Assembly (NCBI GenBank): GCA_963817785.1
Contig: CAWFPL010000007.1
Coordinates: 186,001-250,000, forward strand
Direction: 5' to 3'
Length of the DNA stretch: 64,000 bases
Source: JAKALD01 sp963817785
Lineage (GTDB): Bacteria > Pseudomonadota > Gammaproteobacteria > Burkholderiales > SG8-39
The position numbers were made by a program, and so were the translations under genes. Numbering within the stretch: position 1 is the stretch's first letter; each line of letters opens with the position of its first letter. Of this stretch, positions 57,505-64,000 are shown piece after piece. The notes below the pieces were generated by a model. The model was given only the letters and a program-made list of their open reading frames with translations. It did not search any database and was not told the origin of the DNA.

Positions 57505-57822
57505 ATGAGTAATGTCTCGATGGTCGTCGGAATAGCTTTGGCGACGGTGGCCGGCGTTATGGTGATTCTTGTGCCACTCGGCCTAAGTTGGTGGCGTCAA
57601 TTCGCGACCATAGGCGGCCCATATCCGGTCGCAAGGGTTATGGGCCGACTTGGAGTCTTGTCTAGTAACGCAGTTGGTTATGAGTTTGATCTCGCTGTTG
57701 CGGCAGCGCGATGTATCGAATGCGATGCGAAGCAGAGATGCAGAGAATGGCTGTTGTCCGGAGGTCGGGAAGGTATCGAGGATTTTTGTCGCAACGCGAC
57801 TGTTGTGTACGCTCTACGCTAG
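57505..57822 (+). CDS. DUF6455-like small membrane protein with Cys motif
   Basis: A 105-residue protein. One N-terminal transmembrane helix (VVGIALATVAGVMVILVPLGL) is followed by MGRLGVLSSNAVGYEFDLAVAAARCIECDAKQRCREWLLSG and FCRNATVV. The C-x2-C-x5-C-x2-WL cluster matches the DUF6455 family. Function is unknown; a metal or redox role is plausible. Strong AAGGGA precedes the ATG. It stands alone at the right edge of the low-GC region. Confidence 0.6.
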   Translation: MSNVSMVVGIALATVAGVMVILVPLGLSWWRQFATIGGPYPVARVMGRLGVLSSNAVGYEFDLAVAAARCIECDAKQRCREWLLSGGREGIEDFCRNATVVYALR

Positions 57823-58122
57823 GTTGGGCGTGCCGTTGGCAGCAGCGCTAGGGTTGCAGTCCGTATGTAACGAATTTAAGCATACCCTGTATTCAAGTGC
57901 GGTTGCCGCAGGCGATCGGTCAGGTCACGTGCAGGAGCGCCCCGATCATACTGCCGTCGGAGACGTTGGCAGGCGGTGCCGCTTCCGAGAAGCACCGCCA
58001 GACGAAAGAGGCGGCAACAGACAACCCGAACCTGCTACCACCGCGCCACATCTCGACTCTACCAAGCGGCCTTACACGCTTGAAACTCTACCAGCCGACA
58101 ATTGCGACATATCGAACATGGC
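57823..58122. other. Non-coding stretch at the composition change
   Basis: Three hundred bases with no gene, no clear repeat and no tRNA that I could recognise. Base composition rises to chromosomal-like GC just after it. This is a candidate place for an internal boundary of the island. Confidence 0.4.
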
Positions 58123-59031
58123 TCATATGGAAATGCTCGCGTGCGCCGCGATCTCGGCAGCGGTAGCGTGCCAGATTCCGCTGCGTCCGCGAATATTCCT
58201 CAGCACGTCTTCCAGATAGGAGATGCGCCACGGCTGTCCGATGAGCCAGGGATGCAGATTGAGAATCAGCATTCGCGGGGACTCCGCCCCGTCCATGAGC
58301 AACCGGTCGAGCGCATCCGTAACGGCCCTGCACCAGCCGCTCATCGACAACTTGCGATGCCAGTGCGCAAACACGTCGTCGAAGTCGACCAGCATCGGCA
58401 GCGAAACGAGCGTCCCGGCCGGCGTGGACATGCGAAAGGGGAGTTCGTCGTTCGGCCAGTCCAAGACGTAGTCGATGCCTAGCTCCGCGAGAATGGTCGG
58501 CGTATGGATCGACTCGCCGTACTCGGGGCCGTGCCAGCCGGTAGGCCTACGGCCGCAGGCACTCTCGATGCCGCGGATCGCTTCGCTCACGTAGTCCCGC
58601 TCCTCCTGTTCGGTCATCGCGCTGGAGACCACGCGGGTGACCGCCTGACCGTGGGCGGCGAGCTCCCAGCCGTGCTTCAGGCATTGCTCGACGATCACGG
58701 GCTTCGATTGCGCGGTCCGGGCGTCGATGGCCGCGGTGGCCCGAATGTCGTACGTCGCGAGCGCGTCGATGACCCGGAACACACCGACGCGATTCCCATA
58801 TTCGCGGTGGGAGAAAGTCCGAAAATCGGGATAGGGGCCGCGGCCGAAGCCGCCGGGCAGGGAACGGGGGAATACCGCGCCTGGCGGCGGGTGAATTTCG
58901 TAGTGCTCGATGCTGACCACCACGCATAGCGCGAGCCGCGCGCCGCCGGGCCAGACGAGCCTGGGCCAAGCAGGCTGCGCGCGCCACTCGAAGTAGGGCT
59001 GATCGCCAGTCGGCGACTCAGGGCGAATCAC
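58123..59031 (-). CDS. Polysaccharide deacetylase-family (NodB/PuuE-like) hydrolase
   Basis: A 302-residue carbohydrate esterase 4-type protein. ARLALCVVVSIEHYEIHPPPGAVFP, FSHREYGNRVGVFRVIDALATYDIRATAAIDARTA, HGWELAAHGQAV (metal H-x-x-x-H site altered) and GWHGPEYGESIHTPTILAELGIDYVLDWPNDELPF match the PuuE/allantoinase-like branch, which acts on C-N bonds rather than sugars. GTG at 59031 overlaps the next gene upstream (GTGA). Its paralogue is that neighbour. Confidence 0.8.
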   Translation of the reverse strand: MIRPESPTGDQPYFEWRAQPAWPRLVWPGGARLALCVVVSIEHYEIHPPPGAVFPRSLPGGFGRGPYPDFRTFSHREYGNRVGVFRVIDALATYDIRATAAIDARTAQSKPVIVEQCLKHGWELAAHGQAVTRVVSSAMTEQEERDYVSEAIRGIESACGRRPTGWHGPEYGESIHTPTILAELGIDYVLDWPNDELPFRMSTPAGTLVSLPMLVDFDDVFAHWHRKLSMSGWCRAVTDALDRLLMDGAESPRMLILNLHPWLIGQPWRISYLEDVLRNIRGRSGIWHATAAEIAAHASISI

Positions 59032-59999
59032 GCTCCGGCCTTCGGCTTCGATTCCAGGTGCGCCACCATATCGTCGTAGCAGTTGGCTAGGTAATGCGCG
59101 GCGATCTCGTCCCCGGTGGCCTGCCAGACGCCCGGAAACGAGCCTATGTACTGCAGCGCCTCGTCCAGAAATCGGACGCGCTGCGGCTGGCCGATGAGCG
59201 CCGGATGTATGGCGATGCACATCACGCGACCGCTGTCCTCGCCCTCCGCGTAGAGGCGGTCGAATTGGCGTCGAATGGCATCGAGGAAGTGTTCGCCTTC
59301 GAAGGCCGCGCCCAGGAACGGTGCATCGTTCAGTTCGATTGAGTAAGGAAGCGAGATCAGCCTTCCGGAACGGACCCGCAAAGGAAAGGGCTGGTCGTCG
59401 TGGAACCAGTCGCTGTGGTACAGAAAGCCGAGCTCCGCGAGCACATCGGGGGTAGCCTCGGTGGCGGCTTGGGGACCCGGACCGCCCGTTCCGCTCATGC
59501 GCACGCCCGTGAGCGCCTCCACCGTGTCGCGCATCGCGGCGTAGTAGGCCCGCTCCGCGTTCTCGTCGACGCCGTAGATGAAACGCGAATTGCTGATCCC
59601 GTGCCCCAAGTAGCACCAGTTGCGCTCCACAGCGGCATCCCGGATTTCCGGAAACCGCCTGAGCGCCTCGGCGTTGACCACCGCCGTGCACCGGATCTCA
59701 TGGCGGTCGAGGACGTCCAGCATGCGCCAGAATCCGACCCGATTCCCGTAGTCCTGCCGGCCATAGGCGAGAACGTCCGGCTGCGGCATGCGCGTCCACA
59801 TGTCGAGCCATTGATCCGGCTGCGACACATACTCGTAATACAGGATATTCGGACAGATCCAGAGAGCCAGACGTGCCCCGCCCGGCCAGCGAATCTTCGG
59901 CCTGTCGATGATCGGGCTGTATTCGACCCGGTCGACCCCGTCGGGCGCGCGGGCGCTTCGAAGCATCGGCGCGTCAGGGCGATAGCCGTACTGAAGCAT
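59028..59999 (-). CDS. Polysaccharide deacetylase-family (NodB/PuuE-like) hydrolase, second copy
   Basis: A 323-residue paralogue. RWPGGARLALWICPNILYYEYV, YGRQDYGNRVGFWRMLDVLDRHEIRCTAVVNAEAL, NWCYLGHGISNSRF, FLYHSDWFHDDQPFPLRVRSGRLISLPY and MCIAIHPALIGQPQRVRFLDEAL are conserved. Like the partner it ends with a GxWxATxxEIAAH segment. ATG at 59999 starts the protein (MLQYGYRPDAPML). The pair is divergent from a Rieske oxygenase 96 bp away. They may act on an amide or imide substrate, as in other Rieske-linked clusters. Confidence 0.82.
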   Translation of the reverse strand: MLQYGYRPDAPMLRSARAPDGVDRVEYSPIIDRPKIRWPGGARLALWICPNILYYEYVSQPDQWLDMWTRMPQPDVLAYGRQDYGNRVGFWRMLDVLDRHEIRCTAVVNAEALRRFPEIRDAAVERNWCYLGHGISNSRFIYGVDENAERAYYAAMRDTVEALTGVRMSGTGGPGPQAATEATPDVLAELGFLYHSDWFHDDQPFPLRVRSGRLISLPYSIELNDAPFLGAAFEGEHFLDAIRRQFDRLYAEGEDSGRVMCIAIHPALIGQPQRVRFLDEALQYIGSFPGVWQATGDEIAAHYLANCYDDMVAHLESKPKAGA

Positions 60000-60095
60000 G
60001 GGTGTCTCCGCGTTGACCCTTCCGCGAAATGATTGTATGTTGCAAAAACTTTTCCTATCAAGCAATCCTTCTCACGCGGTCTTTGGACGTGAGTC

Positions 60096-61379
60096 ATGCT
60101 TAGCCACGAAGACAACGTTCGATTGACACGCGTCGGTCGTGGGACTCCGATGGGGAAATTCCTGCGCAGATACTGGATACCCGCCGCGAAGCTCGAAGAA
60201 ATCGAGCAGCCGGGCGGTGCGCCGGTACGCGTGCGGCTGCTCGGGGAGCGCCTCGTGGCGTTCCGCGACCCCTCGGGCAAGGTGGGGCTCATCGACGAAT
60301 TCTGCCCGCATCGCCGGGCGTCGCTCGCTTATGCGCGTAATGAAAAGGGCGGACTGCGCTGCCTATATCACGGCTGGAAGATGTCACACGACGGCCACGT
60401 GCTTGAGACGCCCCCTGAGCCTCAAAAGAGCAGGATGGCGCAGCGCCTTTGCGTGACGGCATACCCTGTGCGAGAAGCGGGCGGACTACTCTGGACCTAT
60501 ATGGGACCGCTGGAGCTCGAGCCCCCGTTTCCTGCCTTCCCGTGGCTCGATCTGCCGCCCGGCCATCTGCTGCCGGTGAAGCTCTACGAGGACTGCAACT
60601 TCCTGCAGGGCGTGGAGGGCGACCTCGATCCCGCACACCCGAACTATCTGCATCGCGACTTCGAAGTCAACGACGCGAGCAGCTGGGAGGCCGCAGGATG
60701 GCGGTCGATCACGAAGATGATGGGCGACGGCGCCCCGGCCATATTCTGCGAGGAGACACCATTACTGATGCGTGTCGGGGCCGTACGAAAGACGAACGAC
60801 CCGAAGATGAACTACGTCCGCACCTATGAGTGGGTGGCGCCCTTCTATTCCTATATCCCGGCGGGGCCGCACGAACCCAGACTATTCAAGGCGTGGCTGC
60901 CAATAGACGACGTGAGCTGCTTCACCTTCTATATACATTTCCACCCCGATGTCCCGATCGACGTGCCGGCCATCTACGCGAATTGGGGTCACCGCACAGA
61001 GGCGCCGACGTACCGGACCGTGCGTACTGTGGACAACATGCATCTCCAGGACAGGGCGCGAATGGCGCGGGGAAATTTCTCCGGCATCGAGGGTGCGGCC
61101 ATCCAGGATTGCGCGATCCAAGAAGGCATGGGCGCGATTTGCGACAGGACCCAAGAGCACCTCGGCACAAGCGACAAGGCCGTGATTTATTATCGACGCC
61201 TAATTCTGCGAAAGCTCCAGGAGATGGAGGAGGGAAAACCGCTGCCGGCGCACGGCCCCGCGCTCGACTTCAAGCAGAGAACTGCGTCTTGGTACATGCC
61301 GTCGGATCATCCGTGGCAGGATGCGCTGCGCTATCAGGAGCAATACGAAAGGGATAATCCTCAGGCGGCTGCGGCCTGA
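60096..61379 (+). CDS. Rieske non-haem iron oxygenase, phthalate dioxygenase-like alpha subunit (second)
   Basis: A 427-residue oxygenase. CPHRRASLAYARNEKGGLRCLYHGW is the Rieske site and GDLDPAHPNYLH the mononuclear Fe site (D-x2-H-x4-H). MLSHEDNVRLTRVGRGTPMGKFLRRYWIP shows the same family as the gene at 48.5 kb, but the two differ widely. GNFSGIEGAAIQDCAIQEGMGAICDRTQEHLGTSDKAV is the C-terminal hallmark. No reductase gene is seen. The codon use is closer to the GC-rich chromosome. Confidence 0.92.
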   Translation: MLSHEDNVRLTRVGRGTPMGKFLRRYWIPAAKLEEIEQPGGAPVRVRLLGERLVAFRDPSGKVGLIDEFCPHRRASLAYARNEKGGLRCLYHGWKMSHDGHVLETPPEPQKSRMAQRLCVTAYPVREAGGLLWTYMGPLELEPPFPAFPWLDLPPGHLLPVKLYEDCNFLQGVEGDLDPAHPNYLHRDFEVNDASSWEAAGWRSITKMMGDGAPAIFCEETPLLMRVGAVRKTNDPKMNYVRTYEWVAPFYSYIPAGPHEPRLFKAWLPIDDVSCFTFYIHFHPDVPIDVPAIYANWGHRTEAPTYRTVRTVDNMHLQDRARMARGNFSGIEGAAIQDCAIQEGMGAICDRTQEHLGTSDKAVIYYRRLILRKLQEMEEGKPLPAHGPALDFKQRTASWYMPSDHPWQDALRYQEQYERDNPQAAAA

Positions 61380-61488
61380 GCAAATGCGCGCGCCGTATAT
61401 TCAAGGGGCGCGGCGCATGGAAGGTGATTGTCGCCGACGATATCGGCGGCGGGACGCGGGTATCGCCGCGAGGGGCGAGGGAGGGCAG

Positions 61489-62325
61489 GTGAGCGCGCCG
61501 CGCTCCTCCGCACTTGCACTCAACCTTGTTACCACGCGCTCGACGTGGCTGCTCGCGCAGGCGATCGAAGGCTGCGCCAGACACGGAATTCGAGGTATCG
61601 CGCCTTGGCGTGACCAAGTGCGTGCGATGGGGCTGAAGAATGCTTCGGCTTCGATCCGCGGCCACCGGCTCGCCGTAACGGGCCTTTGCAGTGGCGGGAG
61701 GTTCCCGGCGCGCACCGCGAGACTTCGCAAGGCCGCAATTCAAGACAACCTGCGCGCGATCGAGGAGGCGGCGGAGCTGTCCGCCGGCTGCCTGATCGTT
61801 GTAGTCGGCGGGCTTCCCGAGGGATCCAGGGACATCGTGGGGGCGCGAGCGCAGGTGGTGGACGGACTTGCGGAAGTGCTGCCGCATGCCCGGGCCGCCG
61901 GCGTGCGCCTGGCGTTGGAGCCGCTCCATCCCATGCAGGTGAGCATAGCGTGCATGAATACGCTCGAGCAGGCGCTAGATCTGTGCGACGCACTGGACCC
62001 GGGCCAGAGCGGCGCGCTCGGCGTGGCGGTGGACGTCTATCACGCCTGGTGGGATCCGAAGCTGGAGCAGCAGATCCTGCGTGCCGGGAAACGGCGCCTC
62101 CACGCTTTTCACATCAGCGATTGGCTCGTGCCGACCCGGGACATGTTCAATGATCGAGGAATGATTGGCGACGGCGTCATCGACGTGCGCCGCATTCGCG
62201 GATACATGGACGCGGCGGGATATGCCGGAATGCACGAGGTCGAGCTCTTCTCGACCCGCTGGGCGCGGCACGACCCCGATGAACTGATGAAGATCATCAA
62301 GAGGCGGCACCAGCGATTTTGCTGA
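61489..62325 (+). CDS. Sugar phosphate isomerase/epimerase-like TIM-barrel protein
   Basis: A 278-residue AP endonuclease 2/xylose isomerase-like TIM barrel. ALNLVTTRSTWLLAQAIEGCARHGIRGIAPWRDQV, GCLIVVVGGLPEGSRD, VRLALEPLHPMQVS (Glu metal ligand), LGVAVDVYHAWWDPKL, LHAFHISDWLVPTRD and MHEVELFSTRWARH (Glu ligand) match. Substrate unknown; such proteins isomerise sugars or cleave aromatic catabolic intermediates. GTG at 61489 has GAGGG upstream. It lies 109 bp after the Rieske gene. Confidence 0.8.
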   Translation: MSAPRSSALALNLVTTRSTWLLAQAIEGCARHGIRGIAPWRDQVRAMGLKNASASIRGHRLAVTGLCSGGRFPARTARLRKAAIQDNLRAIEEAAELSAGCLIVVVGGLPEGSRDIVGARAQVVDGLAEVLPHARAAGVRLALEPLHPMQVSIACMNTLEQALDLCDALDPGQSGALGVAVDVYHAWWDPKLEQQILRAGKRRLHAFHISDWLVPTRDMFNDRGMIGDGVIDVRRIRGYMDAAGYAGMHEVELFSTRWARHDPDELMKIIKRRHQRFC

Positions 62326-62404
62326 GTCGCCGACCGCCTGCAGCGGTGCGTCGGTTCCGACACGGCAAGCGATTGTCGCCCGGGCGTGCGACCGGCATAT
62401 TGCC

Positions 62405-63325
62405 CTACTGCCGCTGCTCGAGCGACCTCGCGGCGCCGCGCAGGGACGCGAGCATGAGCTCCGCGCCCGGCGAGAGCGGACGGTCCGTGCGCCACATCGC
62501 CCCGATCGGCCCCATGCGTAGCCCGGTGTTGAAGCGCAGGACCGCGATCGCCTTCTGTTCGGCGAAGTGCGCGGCGATCTGCCTCGAGAAGAAGCCAAGC
62601 GTGTCGGTGCTCTGGATGACAGTCTTGTTCGAGACTATCGAGCTGGACTCGATGCAGTTCTGCGCCAGGGGCTGCCCGCGCTTGGCGAGGTAGGCCTCGA
62701 AGGACTCGCTCATCGCCGATCCTGCGGGCGGGATGATCCATGGGTACTCGGCCAGCTGCTGCCACTTGATCGAGTGCCGGCCGGCGAGCGGGTGGCCGAT
62801 CCGGCTCACGATTGCGACCGGGTCCTCTGCGAACAGAACCTCGACTGTAAGCGTGGAACCGAAGCGCGGCGACGGAACGTTGCCGACGATCGTGTCTAGC
62901 CGGCCGAGCTGCAGATCGGGCAGCAGCGCATCGATCGTGCCTTCCTTGAGGAGGACGCCGATGCGCGGTGCGCGCCTCTTGAGCTCGACGATGCCGAGCG
63001 GGGCGAGTAGCGGCGCCGCGGCGGGCAGGACGCCGAGCGCGACGCTGCCGACCGTTCCATTCTTCAGCGCCTTGAGCTCGGTCGAGGCGCTCGACAGGTC
63101 GGCGACCACGGTGCGCGCGTGGCGGATCATGCAGTCGCCGTAGATCGTCGGCGCGATGCCGCGCGGGCCGCGGGTGAAGAGTTCGGCGTCGAGCGTGCGC
63201 TCGATGTCGCGCAGGGACTTCGAGACGGCAGGCGTCGTGACATTGAGCCGCTTGGCTGCACGCGCCAGGCTCCGGTGCTCGTCGAGCGCCAAAAGGAGCT
63301 GCAACTGCCTGTAATTCATGGGCAT
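62405..63325 (-). CDS. LysR-type transcriptional regulator
   Basis: A 306-residue LysR. MNYRQLQLLLALDEHRSLARAAKRLNVTTPAVSKSLRDIERTLDAELFTRGPRGIAPTIYG is the winged HTH; the rest is a periplasmic-binding-like effector domain (SVALGVLPAAAPLLAPLGIVELKRRAPRIGVLLKEG). It resembles regulators of aromatic degradation genes (GbpR/PcaQ-like group). It is divergent to a Rieske oxygenase, with a perfect 9+9 bp palindrome between. ATG at 63325 or 63319 may be the start. Confidence 0.92.
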   Translation of the reverse strand: MPMNYRQLQLLLALDEHRSLARAAKRLNVTTPAVSKSLRDIERTLDAELFTRGPRGIAPTIYGDCMIRHARTVVADLSSASTELKALKNGTVGSVALGVLPAAAPLLAPLGIVELKRRAPRIGVLLKEGTIDALLPDLQLGRLDTIVGNVPSPRFGSTLTVEVLFAEDPVAIVSRIGHPLAGRHSIKWQQLAEYPWIIPPAGSAMSESFEAYLAKRGQPLAQNCIESSSIVSNKTVIQSTDTLGFFSRQIAAHFAEQKAIAVLRFNTGLRMGPIGAMWRTDRPLSPGAELMLASLRGAARSLEQRQ

Positions 63326-63347
63326 CACCGCCGTACGGTACTCAAAG

Positions 63348-63373
63348 TAGGGTTAACCAATTGTTTAACCCTA
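63348..63373. promoter_or_regulatory. Long palindromic operator between LysR and Rieske genes
   Basis: TAGGGTTAA (63348-63356) and TTAACCCTA (63365-63373) are exact complements around the 8-bp spacer CCAATTGT. The dyad lies 23 bp upstream of the LysR start and 130 bp upstream of the oxygenase start, as expected for a LysR regulatory site. Confidence 0.7.
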
Positions 63374-63503
63374 GCGCATTTGAATTCACTAGACAATCCC
63401 GCGCGCGCCCAATAACAATAATGAAAACAAGAACTCTTCCGCGCGGCTTTATGTGGCGGAAGGCAGTGACGCACTGGGAAACGGGATATTCGGGAAGGTC
63501 AAC

Positions 63504-64000
63504 ATGACAGATATGAGCGCACCTCGCCGCTGGGAAGATCCGCCTAGGCTTCCGAGCACCCACTACGTGGACAGCCGCATTTACACCGATCCGGCGATCT
63601 TCGCCGAGGAGCAGGCGCGCATTTTCGCCGGAGAGTGGAAGCTCGTTTGCCACGAGAGCGAGCTACCGCAAACGGGCGACTACCGTGTCGTCAGCGTTGC
63701 CGGGCGATCGCTCGTCGTCGTGCGTGGAGAGAACGGAGAGGTCAGGTCGTTCTACAACACCTGCGCGCATCGCGGCGCAGAGCTTGTTCGCGACATGCGC
63801 GGCAATCTGGGGCGTGCCGGATTCCGCTGCTTCTATCACCTGTGGACCTACGACCTCAAGGGCCGCAATACCTGGATGACGCGGCCCGAGGGCTACGAGA
63901 GCTGCGGCCTGAAGAAAGAGGACTACGGCCTGCGCCCCGTGCGCACCGAGCGCGTCGCCGGCCTGGTCTTCGTCTCGCTCCGCGACGACGTCGAGCCGCT
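63504..64000 (+). CDS. Rieske dioxygenase alpha subunit (benzoate/salicylate type), partial
   Basis: Open from ATG 63504 to the window end (165 complete codons shown). YVDSRIYTDPAIFAEEQARIFAGEWKLVCHESELPQTGDYRV precedes the Rieske motif FYNTCAHRGAELVRDMRGNLGRAGFRCFYHLWTYDLKG. The N-terminal pattern is that of ring-hydroxylating dioxygenases of the benzoate/anthranilate/salicylate group, unlike the phthalate-type copies at 48.5 and 60.1 kb. The catalytic domain is outside the window. It is controlled, presumably, by the divergent LysR. Confidence 0.88.
   Translation, partial: MTDMSAPRRWEDPPRLPSTHYVDSRIYTDPAIFAEEQARIFAGEWKLVCHESELPQTGDYRVVSVAGRSLVVVRGENGEVRSFYNTCAHRGAELVRDMRGNLGRAGFRCFYHLWTYDLKGRNTWMTRPEGYESCGLKKEDYGLRPVRTERVAGLVFVSLRDDVEP

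Noticed and set aside
57823..58122. Possible tRNA or distal attachment site
   Set aside because: No cloverleaf or copy of the tRNA-Arg 3' fragment could be found; the island end is probably outside the window.
59495..60292. A 265-codon minus-strand frame across the deacetylase/Rieske divergent region
   Set aside because: It overlaps both conserved genes out of frame and is Arg/Ser-rich.

Overview
The window reads as part of a GC-rich betaproteobacterial chromosome, most like Burkholderiales or relatives. The evidence is two tripartite tricarboxylate transporter (TTT/Bug) systems, the aat-bpt-pyrD gene order, a complete ccmABCDEFGHI operon and a Mto/Mtr-type porin-cytochrome cluster. An obvious change of base composition begins at about 33.8 kb, where an integrase-bearing, visibly AT-richer accessory region is joined to the chromosome at a truncated tRNA-Arg 3' end.

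Bases 1-20,300 are mostly core genes. They are a DUF5672 protein, an HpcH/HpaI aldolase, a 2OG-Fe(II) oxygenase with a methyltransferase, a MoxR/GST/CoxE-like trio, two small c-type cytochromes, nth-rnfB-pyrD-bpt-aat on the minus strand, amt, a Nudix hydrolase, a type II HAD dehalogenase, a complete Bug-tctB-tctA transporter and a P-loop kinase. Three loci here (4.1-5.0, 14.5-15.4 and 16.2-16.4 kb) carry genes whose middles are missing. They are annotated as pseudogenes, with assembly collapse as the alternative.

Bases 20,300-26,760 hold an extracellular-electron-transfer module. It comprises a diheme cytochrome, a Crp/Fnr regulator, a monoheme cytochrome, a tetraheme NapC/CymA-like quinol dehydrogenase, a decaheme MtrA/MtoA/PioA-like cytochrome and an MtrB/MtoB/PioB-like outer-membrane barrel, closed by a clear terminator. 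Three TTGAY-N4-GTCAA sites flank the regulator. The ccm operon follows directly (26,776-33,760); its product machinery attaches the haems these cytochromes need.

Bases 33,777-58,100 are an accessory island: tRNA-Arg 3' fragment (attachment site), tyrosine integrase, small HTH protein, IS110 remnants, and then two catabolic blocks. Block 1 (36.5-46.7 kb) has a cysteine-synthase-like PLP enzyme, a MarR regulator, an FrdA-like flavoprotein with a lone 2Fe-2S partner, an ABC importer, RidA, a cupin, an SDR and an M24-fold protein. Block 2 (47.9-57.2 kb) has a divergent MarR/Rieske oxygenase pair, a Bug receptor split by an IS630 element, an intradiol dioxygenase, a PcaB-like lyase, a LigI-like amidohydrolase and TctB/TctA. 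It looks like aromatic acid uptake and ring cleavage.

Bases 58,100-64,000 return to higher GC but stay catabolic: two NodB-like deacetylase-family hydrolases, a second Rieske oxygenase, a TIM-barrel isomerase, a LysR regulator with a long palindromic operator and the start of a third Rieske oxygenase cut by the window edge. No intact tRNA, rRNA gene or CRISPR array was seen.
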